Shown here: one piece after another, positions 56,295 to 64,000 of the stretch
Position numbering within the stretch: position 1 is the first letter of the stretch
Layout: every line of letters begins with the position of its first letter
Assembly: GCF_014297445.1 (NCBI RefSeq)
Contig: NZ_JACORU010000002.1
Span: 476,843 to 540,842, forward strand
Source: Ramlibacter albus
GTDB lineage: Bacteria; Pseudomonadota; Gammaproteobacteria; Burkholderiales; Burkholderiaceae_C
DNA length: 64,000 nucleotides
Reading direction: 5' to 3'
Position numbers and translations under genes: made by a program
Notes under the pieces: model-generated
Told to the model about the DNA's origin: nothing
Databases searched by the model: none
Seen by the model: only the letters and a program-made list of their open reading frames with translations

Positions 56295-56367
56295 TCGAAG
56301 TTACGCACTGTAACCTGACCGCGACCCGACGACGGGCCCCGGCGGGGGCTCGCTCATAATCCCCGCG

Positions 56368-57888
56368 ATGCAGACACGCTACAAAACCGTCGGCGTCGCG
56401 GGTGCCGGCGCCATGGGGCGCGGGATCGCGCAGATCGCAGCGCAGGCCGGCAGCCGGGTCCACCTCTACGATACACAGTCGCAGGCCGTTGCGCGGGCAC
56501 GGGACGAAATCTTCGCGCAATGGGACCGCCTGCATGAAAAAGGTCGCATGGACGCCACAGCCGTGGAGGGCTGCAAGGCCCGCCTGCTGGCTGCGGGCAG
56601 CCTGCAGGAGCTGGCCGGCTGCGAGCTGGTGGTCGAGGCGATCGTGGAGCGCCTCGACGTCAAGAAGGCGTTCTTCAACGAGCTGGAAGCCTTCGTCGGC
56701 GAGGACGCCGTCCTTGCGACCAACACCTCGTCGCTGTCCGTGACGGCCATCGCGGCCGGCATGAAGCGCCCGCAGCGCGTGGCGGGCTACCACTTCTTCA
56801 ATCCCGTGCCGCTGATGAAGGTGGTGGAGGTGATCGCGGGCCTGAAGACGGACCCGTCGGTGTGCGATGGCCTGTCGCAGTACGCCCGCGAGATGGGCCA
56901 CACGCCGGTGCAGGCGCAGGACACGCCCGGCTTCATCGTCAACCATGCGGGCCGCGGCTACGGCACCGAAGCGCTGCGCATCGCGAGCGAAGGCGTGGCG
57001 GACTTCGCTACCATCGACCGCATCCTGAAGGACCAGGTGGGCTTCAAGCTCGGCCCGTTCGAGCTGCTCGACCTCACGGCGCTGGACGTGTCGCACCCGG
57101 TGATGGAATCGATCTACCGCCAGTACTACGAGGAGCCGCGCTACCGGCCGAGCAACATCGCGGCCCAGCGGCTCGCGGGCGGGGTGGTGGGGCGCAAGTC
57201 CGGCGAGGGCTTCTACCGCTATGTGGACGGGAAGGCGCAGGTGCCGGACGAGCCGCCCACGCCCAAGGCAGGCGAGATCCCGCCCGTGTGGGTCTCGACA
57301 CGCGCCGCGCGGCGCGCCGAGCTGTACCAGCTGCTCAAGGACCTGGGCGCGAAGGTCGAGACGGGGCAGTCGCCTTCGGTGAACGCGCTCACGCTCGTGG
57401 CGCCGCTCGGGTTCGACGTGACCACGGTCGCGGTGGTCGAGCGGCTGGACCCCGCGCGCACCGTCGGCATCGACATGCTCGTGGAAGACGCGGCCACGAA
57501 GCGCCGCGTGCTCGCCACCAACCCCGCCACGCGCCGCGACATGCGCGATGCGGCGCATGCCCTCTTCGCGCGCGACGGCAAGGCCGTCAGCGTGATCCGC
57601 GACTCGGGCGGCTTCGTCACGCAGCGCGTCGTTGCCGCCATCGTGAACATCGCGTCCGACATCTGCCAGCAAGGCATCTGCAGCCCGAAGGACCTGGAGA
57701 CCGCCGTCACGCTGGGGCTCGGCTATCCGCTCGGGCCGCTGGCGATGGGCGACCGCTGGGGACCGGCGAACGTCCTCGAAGTGCTGTTCAACATGCAGAC
57801 GGTGTACGGCGACCCGCGATACCGCCCTAGCCCGTGGCTGCGCCGGCGCGGTGCGATCGGCCTGTCGCTCACGCACGTCGAGGAGTAG
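56368..57888 (+). CDS. 3-hydroxyacyl-CoA dehydrogenase (PaaH-like)
   Basis: NAD-dependent 3-hydroxyacyl-CoA dehydrogenase, 506 aa. Rossmann motif VAGAGAMGRGIAQIAAQAG, ATNTSSLSVTAIAAGM, GYHFFNPVPLMKVVEVI with the catalytic His, and a second C-terminal domain (GGFVTQRVVAAIVN, TLGLGYPLGPLAMGDRWG). The two-domain length matches PaaH/PaaC of phenylacetate catabolism, but no other paa genes are present, so a general beta-oxidation role is as likely. The hydratase gene follows three bases later. Confidence 0.92.
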   Translation: MQTRYKTVGVAGAGAMGRGIAQIAAQAGSRVHLYDTQSQAVARARDEIFAQWDRLHEKGRMDATAVEGCKARLLAAGSLQELAGCELVVEAIVERLDVKKAFFNELEAFVGEDAVLATNTSSLSVTAIAAGMKRPQRVAGYHFFNPVPLMKVVEVIAGLKTDPSVCDGLSQYAREMGHTPVQAQDTPGFIVNHAGRGYGTEALRIASEGVADFATIDRILKDQVGFKLGPFELLDLTALDVSHPVMESIYRQYYEEPRYRPSNIAAQRLAGGVVGRKSGEGFYRYVDGKAQVPDEPPTPKAGEIPPVWVSTRAARRAELYQLLKDLGAKVETGQSPSVNALTLVAPLGFDVTTVAVVERLDPARTVGIDMLVEDAATKRRVLATNPATRRDMRDAAHALFARDGKAVSVIRDSGGFVTQRVVAAIVNIASDICQQGICSPKDLETAVTLGLGYPLGPLAMGDRWGPANVLEVLFNMQTVYGDPRYRPSPWLRRRGAIGLSLTHVEE

Positions 57889-57891
57889 CCC

Positions 57892-58671
57892 ATGCCCGGT
57901 GAACTGAAGAGTTCCAGCAACGGCCGCACGATGGTGCTGACGATCAGCAACCCCGAGCAGCGCAACGCACTCGGCCCCGAGATCTACGTTGCCGGCATCG
58001 AGGCGCTCAATGCCGCCGACAGCAACGACGAAGTACGCAGCGTCGTCATCACGGGCGAAGGCAGCGTGTTCTGCGCGGGGGGCAACCTGCAGCGGCTGAT
58101 GGACAACCGCAGCAAGCCGCCCGAGTACCAGGCGCAGAGCATCCAGCAGGGGCTGCACGGGTGGATCGACGCCATCCGCACGTTTCCCAAGCCGGTCATT
58201 GCGGCGGTCGAAGGGCCGGCCGCCGGCGCGGGTTTCTCGCTCGCGCTCGCCTGCGATCTCATCGTGGCGGCGGAAGACGCGGTGTTCGTGATGGCGTACA
58301 GCAACGTCGCGCTCTCGCCCGACGGCGGCGCGACGTGGAGCCTCGCGCGCGCCCTGCCCCGGCAGCTCGCGAGCGAACTGTTGCTCGGCGGCGAAAAGGT
58401 GGGTGCGAAGCGGCTGCACGAGCTGGGCGTCGTCAACCGTGTCACCGCGCCCGGCGCGGCGTTGGACGAAGCGCTCGCGCTGTCGCAGAAACTCAACGAG
58501 CGCGCCCCCAACGCCTTGAGCAGCATCAAGGAACTGCTGGAAGAGGCCCAGGCCAACAGCTTCACCGCGCACCTGGCCGCCGAGCGCGACCACTTCGTGA
58601 AGAACCTGCACCACGCCAACGGCGGCATCGGCATCGGCGCCTTCCTCTCGAAGCAGAAGCCGAAGTACTGA
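57892..58671 (+). CDS. Enoyl-CoA hydratase/isomerase family protein
   Basis: Crotonase-fold protein, 259 aa. SVVITGEGSVFCAGGNLQRL gives the oxyanion-hole segment and AAVEGPAAGAGFSLALACDL the second; SNVALSPDGGATWSLARALP lines the active site. The Glu that acts as base in hydratases is not obvious (SPDGG in place of a Glu-containing loop), so the reaction may be isomerisation or hydrolysis. In operon with the 3-hydroxyacyl-CoA dehydrogenase. Confidence 0.9.
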   Translation: MPGELKSSSNGRTMVLTISNPEQRNALGPEIYVAGIEALNAADSNDEVRSVVITGEGSVFCAGGNLQRLMDNRSKPPEYQAQSIQQGLHGWIDAIRTFPKPVIAAVEGPAAGAGFSLALACDLIVAAEDAVFVMAYSNVALSPDGGATWSLARALPRQLASELLLGGEKVGAKRLHELGVVNRVTAPGAALDEALALSQKLNERAPNALSSIKELLEEAQANSFTAHLAAERDHFVKNLHHANGGIGIGAFLSKQKPKY

Positions 58672-58680
58672 GAAGTACGA

Positions 58681-58704
58681 CACTCAGGTGACAAACCCTG
58701 AGTG
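58681..58704. promoter_or_regulatory. Inverted repeat upstream of the Crp/Fnr gene
   Basis: CACTCAGG (58681-58688) and CCTGAGTG (58697-58704) are perfect complements across eight bases. It lies 59 bases before the chosen Crp/Fnr start. It could be the operator of that regulator (autoregulation) or the end of the hydratase transcript; no T tract favours the former. Confidence 0.5.
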
Positions 58705-58763
58705 GATCGGTCGTCCCGCGCGCGACAATGGCCGAGCGCACCAGTCACTTGCCGGACAGACAC

Positions 58764-59483
58764 ATGGACGATCCCATTCTTACCATTGAAGAACGTGCAG
58801 CGATCAATGCCGGTCGCTGGTTCTCTTCCCTCTCACCTTCGCTGCGGCACGACATCCTCCGATGCGCCTACGTCAAACGCTACAAGGACGGCGAACTCAT
58901 CGTCGCCCGGGGCGACCCGCCGGAGGAATGGGTGGCGTGCGCGCGCGGCGCGGTGCGCGTGAGCTCGACCTCGATCACGGGCAAGCAGGTGACGCTCACG
59001 TACGTGGAGCCGGGCGTGTGGTTCGGCGACGTGGCGATCTTCGACGGGGACCGGCGCACGCACGACGCGTATGCGCATGGCGACACCACGATGGTGTGCG
59101 TCTCGCGCGGCGACCTGCGCAAGATCCTCGCGCAGCACACGGAGCTGTACGAAGCGCTGCTGCGCCTGCATGCCCGACGCATCCGGCAGCTCTACGGGCT
59201 GGTGGAAGACCTCAACACCCTGCCCCTGCGCGCCCGCCTGGCCAAGCAGCTGATGCACCTCATCCGCAGCTACGGCGTGCCCTCCCTCGCGGATGGGCGC
59301 GAGGTGCGCATCGGCCTGCAGCTGGCGCAGGAGGAACTTGCGCAGTTGCTGGGCGCCTCGCGCCAGCGCGTGAACCAGGAACTCAAGGCGATGGAGCGCG
59401 ACGACGTGATCCGCATCGAGCCGGGCGGGCTGGTTGTTCGCAACCGCGACGCATTGGCGCGTATCGTCGAAGCCGATGACTGA
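58764..59483 (+). CDS. Crp/Fnr-family transcriptional regulator
   Basis: Regulator of 239 aa. cNMP-binding-like domain (residues about 25-130: YKDGELIVARGDPPEEWV, GVWFGDVAIFDGDRRTHDA) followed by a winged helix with AQEELAQLLGASRQRVNQEL. No Cys cluster for iron-sulfur as in FNR, and the cAMP contacts of Crp are not evident, so the effector is unknown. An in-frame ATG at 58728 would add 12 residues. It overlaps the kinase gene by eight bases and is likely the local regulator of the kinase and acyl-CoA dehydrogenase genes. Confidence 0.9.
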   Translation: MDDPILTIEERAAINAGRWFSSLSPSLRHDILRCAYVKRYKDGELIVARGDPPEEWVACARGAVRVSSTSITGKQVTLTYVEPGVWFGDVAIFDGDRRTHDAYAHGDTTMVCVSRGDLRKILAQHTELYEALLRLHARRIRQLYGLVEDLNTLPLRARLAKQLMHLIRSYGVPSLADGREVRIGLQLAQEELAQLLGASRQRVNQELKAMERDDVIRIEPGGLVVRNRDALARIVEADD

Positions 59484-60600
59484 ACGCAAAACCATGCCCG
59501 ACTTCGACCACTTCATCGGCACCCGCCCCGTTTCGGACAAGCACCAGTTCGACACCGCCGCCCTCACAGCGTGGCTCACGAAGAACCTCCCCGGCTTCGA
59601 AGGCCCGCTCACGGCCGAGATGTTCAAGGGCGGCCAGTCCAACCCCACGTACAAGCTCACCACGCCCAAGCGCAGCTACGTGATGCGCTCCAAGCCGGGG
59701 CCGGTGGCCAAGTTGCTGCCCTCCGCGCACGCGATCGAACGCGAGTTCGCCGTCATGAGCGGCCTCGCCGGCACCGGCGTGCCCGTGCCGCAGATGTACT
59801 GCCTGTGCGAGGACGAGTCGGTGATCGGCCGCGCGTTCTACGTCATGGAGTTCATGCAGGGCCGCGTCCTGTGGGACCAGTCGCTGCCCAACATGACGGG
59901 CGCGCAGCGCGGCGAGATCTACGACGAGATGAACCGCGTGATCGCGGCGCTGCACACCGTGAAGTTCGCCGAGCGCGGCCTCGCGAACTACGGCAAGCCC
60001 GGCAACTACTTCGACCGGCAGATCGGCCGCTGGAGCAAGCAGTACAAGGCCTCCGCCGACGGCGCCGGCCCGATGTCGCAGCCGATCCCCGAGATGGAAA
60101 AGCTCGTCGAGTGGCTGCCCGCGCACATTCCGCCGGCCGCGCGCGACGAGAGCAAGGTTTCCATCGTGCACGGCGACTACCGGCTCGACAACACGATGTT
60201 CCATGCGAGCGAGCCGCGCATCATCGCCGTGCTCGACTGGGAGTTGTCGACGCTCGGCCACCCGCTCGCGGACTTCAGCTACCACTGCATGTCCTGGCAC
60301 ATCCCCCACGGCCCCGGCGCGCGCGGCATCGCGGGCCTGGACCTGAAGGCGCTGGGCATCCCCAGCGAGGACGAGTACATGCGCATGTACTGCGACCGCA
60401 CCGGCTTCGCGACGGTTGCGGACCTGAAGGCAGACTGGAACTTCTACATGGCCTACAACCTGTTCCGCATCGCCGCCATCCTGCAAGGCATCGCCAAGCG
60501 GGTGGAGGCGGGTACGGCTTCGAGCGCGCAGGCCGCCGCATCCGGCGCCGGCGCGCGCCCCATGGCCGAACTGGCCTGGACATTCGCCCAAAAGGCTTGA
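59476..60600 (+). CDS. APH-family kinase associated with acyl-CoA dehydrogenase (ACAD10/11-like)
   Basis: Phosphotransferase of 374 aa. [12 protein letters not shown] (nucleotide loop), catalytic [16 protein letters not shown] and [19 protein letters not shown] are the conserved motifs. Homologous kinase domains fused to acyl-CoA dehydrogenases (ACAD10 and ACAD11) phosphorylate 4-hydroxyacyl-CoA so that it can be isomerised and degraded. The separate gene next to a matching dehydrogenase, 22 bases downstream, is the bacterial split form of that pathway. Confidence 0.88.
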   Translation: MTERKTMPDFDHFIGTRPVSDKHQFDTAALTAWLTKNLPGFEGPLTAEMFKGGQSNPTYKLTTPKRSYVMRSKPGPVAKLLPSAHAIEREFAVMSGLAGTGVPVPQMYCLCEDESVIGRAFYVMEFMQGRVLWDQSLPNMTGAQRGEIYDEMNRVIAALHTVKFAERGLANYGKPGNYFDRQIGRWSKQYKASADGAGPMSQPIPEMEKLVEWLPAHIPPAARDESKVSIVHGDYRLDNTMFHASEPRIIAVLDWELSTLGHPLADFSYHCMSWHIPHGPGARGIAGLDLKALGIPSEDEYMRMYCDRTGFATVADLKADWNFYMAYNLFRIAAILQGIAKRVEAGTASSAQAAASGAGARPMAELAWTFAQKA

Positions 60601-60622
60601 GACGAAACACCAAGGAGAAGAA

Positions 60623-61897
<1,275 letters not shown>

Positions 61898-61901
61898 GGC
61901 C

Positions 61902-62603
61902 CTAGTTGACGGAGAGTCCGCCGATGGCGGACTCGCAGGCGCTGGTGAAGATCTGCGCGGCGTGCTCCAGCACCTGCGCGGTCGGCGGCGTGTACTCCAT
62001 GCGCATGTACGCCTTGCCGCGCAGCACGAGCAGCATGAAGGGCACGTCCTTCGACGGCCCGGGCTCGGGCCACTCCAGCATCATCTCGGCGAGCTGCGGG
62101 TCGATCCACGCGAGCGCGTTCTCGCGGCGGTCGGTGAGGATGGCGTAGCGGTTCCAGAAGTCCATCGGCAGGCTGTCCCAGCCGACTTCGTCGTACATGG
62201 CGAGCCAGCGCATCTCCTCCGGCAGGTTCGGGTCCGCCGTGGTCTGCAGGTCGTCGGTGATCATGTTGTAGGCCTTGGCCTCCAGCGCCTCCTTGAGGGG
62301 CCGGTTGATGACGAGCACCGCGGCGTCCTCGTTCACGCCGATCTCGGCGCGCGCGCGCAGCTCGTCGCCCATGATGTAGTTGCGCGTCGGCGTGCCCGCT
62401 TCCATCAGCCACGGCTTGCCGTGCACCTTGCCCTGCATCTTGACGGTGTTGCCCGAGCCGGTCATCTGCACCGCGAAGCCGTGCGACTGCGCCCATTGGG
62501 AGACCGTGAACTGCAGCTGCGACGCCGGCTGCGAGGGGGTGCCTTCGACCGCGTCGCGCTTGCCCGCGTCGCGCGAGAAGGCTTTCCTGAGCTTGTCGAA
62601 CAT
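61902..62603 (-). CDS. Conserved-looking hypothetical protein
   Basis: Soluble protein of 233 aa, no signal peptide or membrane segment. Sequence features: LQFTVSQWAQSHGFAVQMTG, MGDELRARAEIGVNEDAAVL, RRENALAWIDPQLAEMMLEW and a C-terminal helix HAAQIFTSACESAIGG. Coding bias is good. I do not recognise the family. It converges with the acyl-CoA dehydrogenase gene and is divergent from the GST gene across 60 bp with palindromic sequence. Confidence 0.75.
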   Translation of the reverse strand: MFDKLRKAFSRDAGKRDAVEGTPSQPASQLQFTVSQWAQSHGFAVQMTGSGNTVKMQGKVHGKPWLMEAGTPTRNYIMGDELRARAEIGVNEDAAVLVINRPLKEALEAKAYNMITDDLQTTADPNLPEEMRWLAMYDEVGWDSLPMDFWNRYAILTDRRENALAWIDPQLAEMMLEWPEPGPSKDVPFMLLVLRGKAYMRMEYTPPTAQVLEHAAQIFTSACESAIGGLSVN

Positions 62604-62628
62604 GCGGGCCGGCTTTCCCCTAAAGTGA

Positions 62629-62645
62629 TCGATTATCGAAGATAA
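62629..62645. promoter_or_regulatory. Overlapping palindromes in the divergent promoter region
   Basis: TCGAT-T-ATCGA (62629-62639) overlaps TTATC-GAA-GATAA (62633-62645), 19 bases before the GST start and 26 bases from the start of the divergent gene. They could be an operator for a repressor or part of both promoters. Confidence 0.35.
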
Positions 62646-62663
62646 CCTGATGGGACGCCCACG

Positions 62664-63356
62664 ATGATCCGGGTCTACTCATGGGCCACGCCGAACGGGC
62701 ACAAGGTGCACGTCATGCTGGAGGAATGTGGTCTTCCGTATGAAGCCATCCCCGTCGACATCGGCGCGGGCGACCAGTTCCAGCCCGACTTCCTTCGCAT
62801 CAGTCCCAACAACAAGATTCCCGCCATCGTGGACCCGGATGGGCCCGATGGCAAGCCCATCTCGCTGTTCGAGTCGGGCGCGATCCTGGTGTACCTCGCC
62901 GGCAAGACCGGCCGCTTCCTGCCGAAGGGCGACCGCGAGAAGTACGAGGTGCTCCAGTGGCTGATGTTCCAGATGGGCGGCGTGGGGCCGATGCTCGGGC
63001 AGGCGCACCACTTCCGCGGTTATGCGCCCGAGAAGCTGCAGTACGCGATCGACCGCTACAGCAACGAGGCGAAGCGCCTCTACGGCGTGATCGACCGGCG
63101 CCTGGCGCAGAGCGAGTGGCTGGGCGGCAAGGAGTACTCGATCGCCGACATCGCCACGTTCCCGTGGCTGCGCAGCTGGGAGCGGCAGGGCATCGTGCTG
63201 GAGGACTACCCGCACCTGAAGGCGTGGTTCGACCGCATCGCCGCAAGGCCTGCCGTGCAGCGTGGCGTGCAGGTGCTCGCGGGCCTGCGCAAGCCGATCA
63301 CCGACGAGAAGGCGCGCGAGGTGCTGTTCGGGAAGACGCAGTACGAGCGGCGCTAG
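62664..63356 (+). CDS. Glutathione S-transferase, YfcG/nu-class-like
   Basis: GST-fold protein, 230 aa. The N-terminal thioredoxin domain starts YSWATPNGHKVHVMLEECGL, with ATPNGHK at the nu-class active site (no Cys) and PNNKIPAIVD and LFESGAILVYLAG for glutathione binding. C-terminal helical domain: WLGGKEYSIADIATFPWLRS. Enzymes of this type act as disulfide reductases with two bound glutathiones. No obvious partner. Confidence 0.92.
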   Translation: MIRVYSWATPNGHKVHVMLEECGLPYEAIPVDIGAGDQFQPDFLRISPNNKIPAIVDPDGPDGKPISLFESGAILVYLAGKTGRFLPKGDREKYEVLQWLMFQMGGVGPMLGQAHHFRGYAPEKLQYAIDRYSNEAKRLYGVIDRRLAQSEWLGGKEYSIADIATFPWLRSWERQGIVLEDYPHLKAWFDRIAARPAVQRGVQVLAGLRKPITDEKAREVLFGKTQYERR

Positions 63357-63373
63357 CCTGGATATTGGGGATA

Positions 63374-63393
63374 TTGGGGTCAGATTCCAATTT
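63374..63393. repeat. REP-like element after the GST gene
   Basis: TTGGGGTCAGATTCCAATTT, preceded by two tandem copies of GATATTGGG (63361-63378). I recall similar TTGGGGTCAGA...CCAATTT sequences next to REP-associated tyrosine transposases. No transposase is present in the visible part. Confidence 0.5.
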
Positions 63394-63431
63394 CTCTTGG
63401 CTTTGTTGTTGCGCTCTTCGACCTCGGCCGG

Positions 63432-63723
63432 CAAATCCGCGCGTGGGCAGGCTGCGGCGCGATGGCTACGGCGTCGCTCGCCGCGCATAGCGCGGCTCTC
63501 GATCCCTTGCGCCGGGCGAATCCGCGACCCCGCGCCATAACTCGCTGCGCGATTGCGGCACACCGCAATCGCTCCGCTCAAACAAATGGCGCGAGTCAGT
63601 GCACGTACGCACGGCTCGATACGCGCGCTGCCGCGCGCTCTCGTAGCCGCGCTGGGTCGCGGACTCACCCACCGCAAGCGCCTGTGCTCGAGTCGCGCCG
63701 CAGCCTGCCCACGCACGGATTTG
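63432..63723. repeat. Inverted repeat pair A (31 bp arms)
   Basis: Arm 63432-63462 (starting CAAATCCGCGCGTGGGCAGG) and the reverse complement of 63693-63723 match at 30 of 31 positions. Homology appears to continue inward with interruptions (TCCGCGACCC in both). Confidence 0.75.
63551..63570. repeat. Small hairpin within the block
   Basis: GATTGCGG-CACA-CCGCAATC, a perfect eight-base stem at the outer edge of the left arm of pair B. Confidence 0.6.
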
Positions 63724-63926
63724 CAGACGCAATGTTGGAGCACGACCGGTTGCGCGCCACCATGTGTAGCAACGCCGCGCCCGGCCGGTTCGCGGCGCGA
63801 ATCAAGCCCAGACGCCCACGGTGGCTGGCCTTGCGGCCCAGCGTTGTGACGAGAGCGTGCGCAGCGCGCGTATCGCACAACGCGTACGTGCTCTGACTCG
63901 CGCCATTTGTTTGAGCGGAGCGATTG
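63566..63926. repeat. Inverted repeat pair B (34 bp arms, imperfect extension)
   Basis: Arm 63566-63599 (starting CAATCGCTCCGCTCAAACAA) and the reverse complement of 63893-63926 match perfectly over 34 bases. The similarity goes on inward with mismatches: GCACGTACGC, CGATACGCGCGCTGC and further blocks are shared. Confidence 0.8.
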
Positions 63927-63942
63927 GCGTTCGCGCCAATCG
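63921..63942. repeat. Hairpin with TTCG loop
   Basis: CGATTGGCG-TTCG-CGCCAATCG, a perfect nine-base stem with a stable-type tetraloop, at the outer edge of the right arm of pair B, mirroring the hairpin at 63551. Confidence 0.65.
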
Positions 63943-64000
63943 CGCAGATGCTGTCGTTCAAGTCAAGCGCTATGACGTCCAGGATCGAACGGCTTGCCGG

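Larger units (their letters stand above)
63357..64000. other. Gene-free block of inverted repeats
   Basis: About 640 bases with no credible gene. Open frames here are Arg/Ala/Ser-rich and lack SD sites; two on opposite strands encode the same NRSAQTNGASQ-like peptide because the DNA is an inverted repeat. The block begins with tandem GATATTGGG and a REP-like sequence and contains nested inverted copies, detailed separately. Confidence 0.7.

Noticed and set aside
53016..56318. Open frame of 1100 codons on the plus strand, largely antisense to the FimV-like gene
   Set aside because: Arg/His/Ala-rich translation with no motif or SD; a by-product of high GC and the codon bias of the real genes on either strand.
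56368..58671. Phenylacetate (paa) cluster
   Set aside because: Only a PaaH-like dehydrogenase and a hydratase are present; no paaA-E, paaK or paaZ genes.
55930..58683. 917-codon minus-strand frame over the beta-oxidation genes
   Set aside because: Antisense to clear dehydrogenase and hydratase genes.
63462..63961. Small open frames on both strands in the repeat block
   Set aside because: Identical peptide on opposite strands results from the inverted repeat; no SD sites and atypical composition.

Overview
The window is high-GC chromosomal DNA of a betaproteobacterium, most likely a member of the Comamonadaceae close to Ramlibacter or Variovorax. The clues are a Bug/TctC solute-binding protein, the gene order exbB-exbD-lpxK-UPF0434-kdsB-adk, a FimV-like protein, LytS/LytTR regulators, and a right-hand block of palindromic repeats of a kind I associate with this family. 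The genus is inference; no rRNA or tRNA gene is present to fix it. Genes are tightly packed, with many ATGA or TGATG junctions and four convergent pairs whose 3' ends overlap.

Layout. 1-330: AT-richer DNA with a possible gene fragment. 339-2392: a Bug protein and an Ldh2-type dehydrogenase. 2401-8918: an envelope cluster of OmpA-like protein, CHASE2 membrane sensor, caspase-like peptidase with an EF-hand loop, FecR protein, and a divergent second caspase-like protein with a long coiled coil. 8925-19166: four lipoproteins sharing one N-terminal module (three with RCC1-type propellers, one with a putative hydrolase barrel) plus an SGNH esterase lipoprotein. 19139-24133: transporter, racemase-like protein, lipoprotein, a 2H-like/HAD pair, a CesT-like protein and a dehydrogenase. 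24192-28491: AmpG-like permease, then a LytS/LytTR/DUF2807 operon. 28548-33032: ketopantoate reductase-like gene, then an operon of APH-like kinase, divergent enolase, TPR protein and EVE protein. 33111-34554: three small stress-type proteins. 34599-40527: clpA, clpS, cold-shock gene, icd, two Lys/Ala-rich exported proteins, DUF192 protein. 40601-43536: a large unrecognised gene broken by a frameshift. 43543-52981: housekeeping genes (sodB, xseA, exbBD, lpxK, kdsB, adk, asparaginase, lexA) and others. 52993-58671: MFS gene, FimV-like gene, beta-oxidation pair. 58764-61897: Crp/Fnr regulator, kinase and acyl-CoA dehydrogenase operon. 61902-63356: unknown protein and a glutathione transferase. 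63357-64000: non-coding inverted-repeat block.

How genes work together. The strongest candidate for an undescribed system is 2401-8918: outer-membrane or periplasmic proteins (OmpA, FecR), a periplasmic-sensing membrane protein (CHASE2) and two caspase-fold peptidases, four of them joined by overlapping reading frames. The second is the lipoprotein array at 8925-19166, where one N-terminal module is joined to different C-terminal domains. Smaller leads are the 2H-like/HAD pair, which could process RNA or nucleotide phosphate ends, and the kinase/divergent-enolase operon, whose enolase lacks a normally invariant active-site histidine.

Limits. All family assignments come from motif recognition by eye; no database search was run. 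Starts are chosen from Shine-Dalgarno matches, overlaps and signal peptides.
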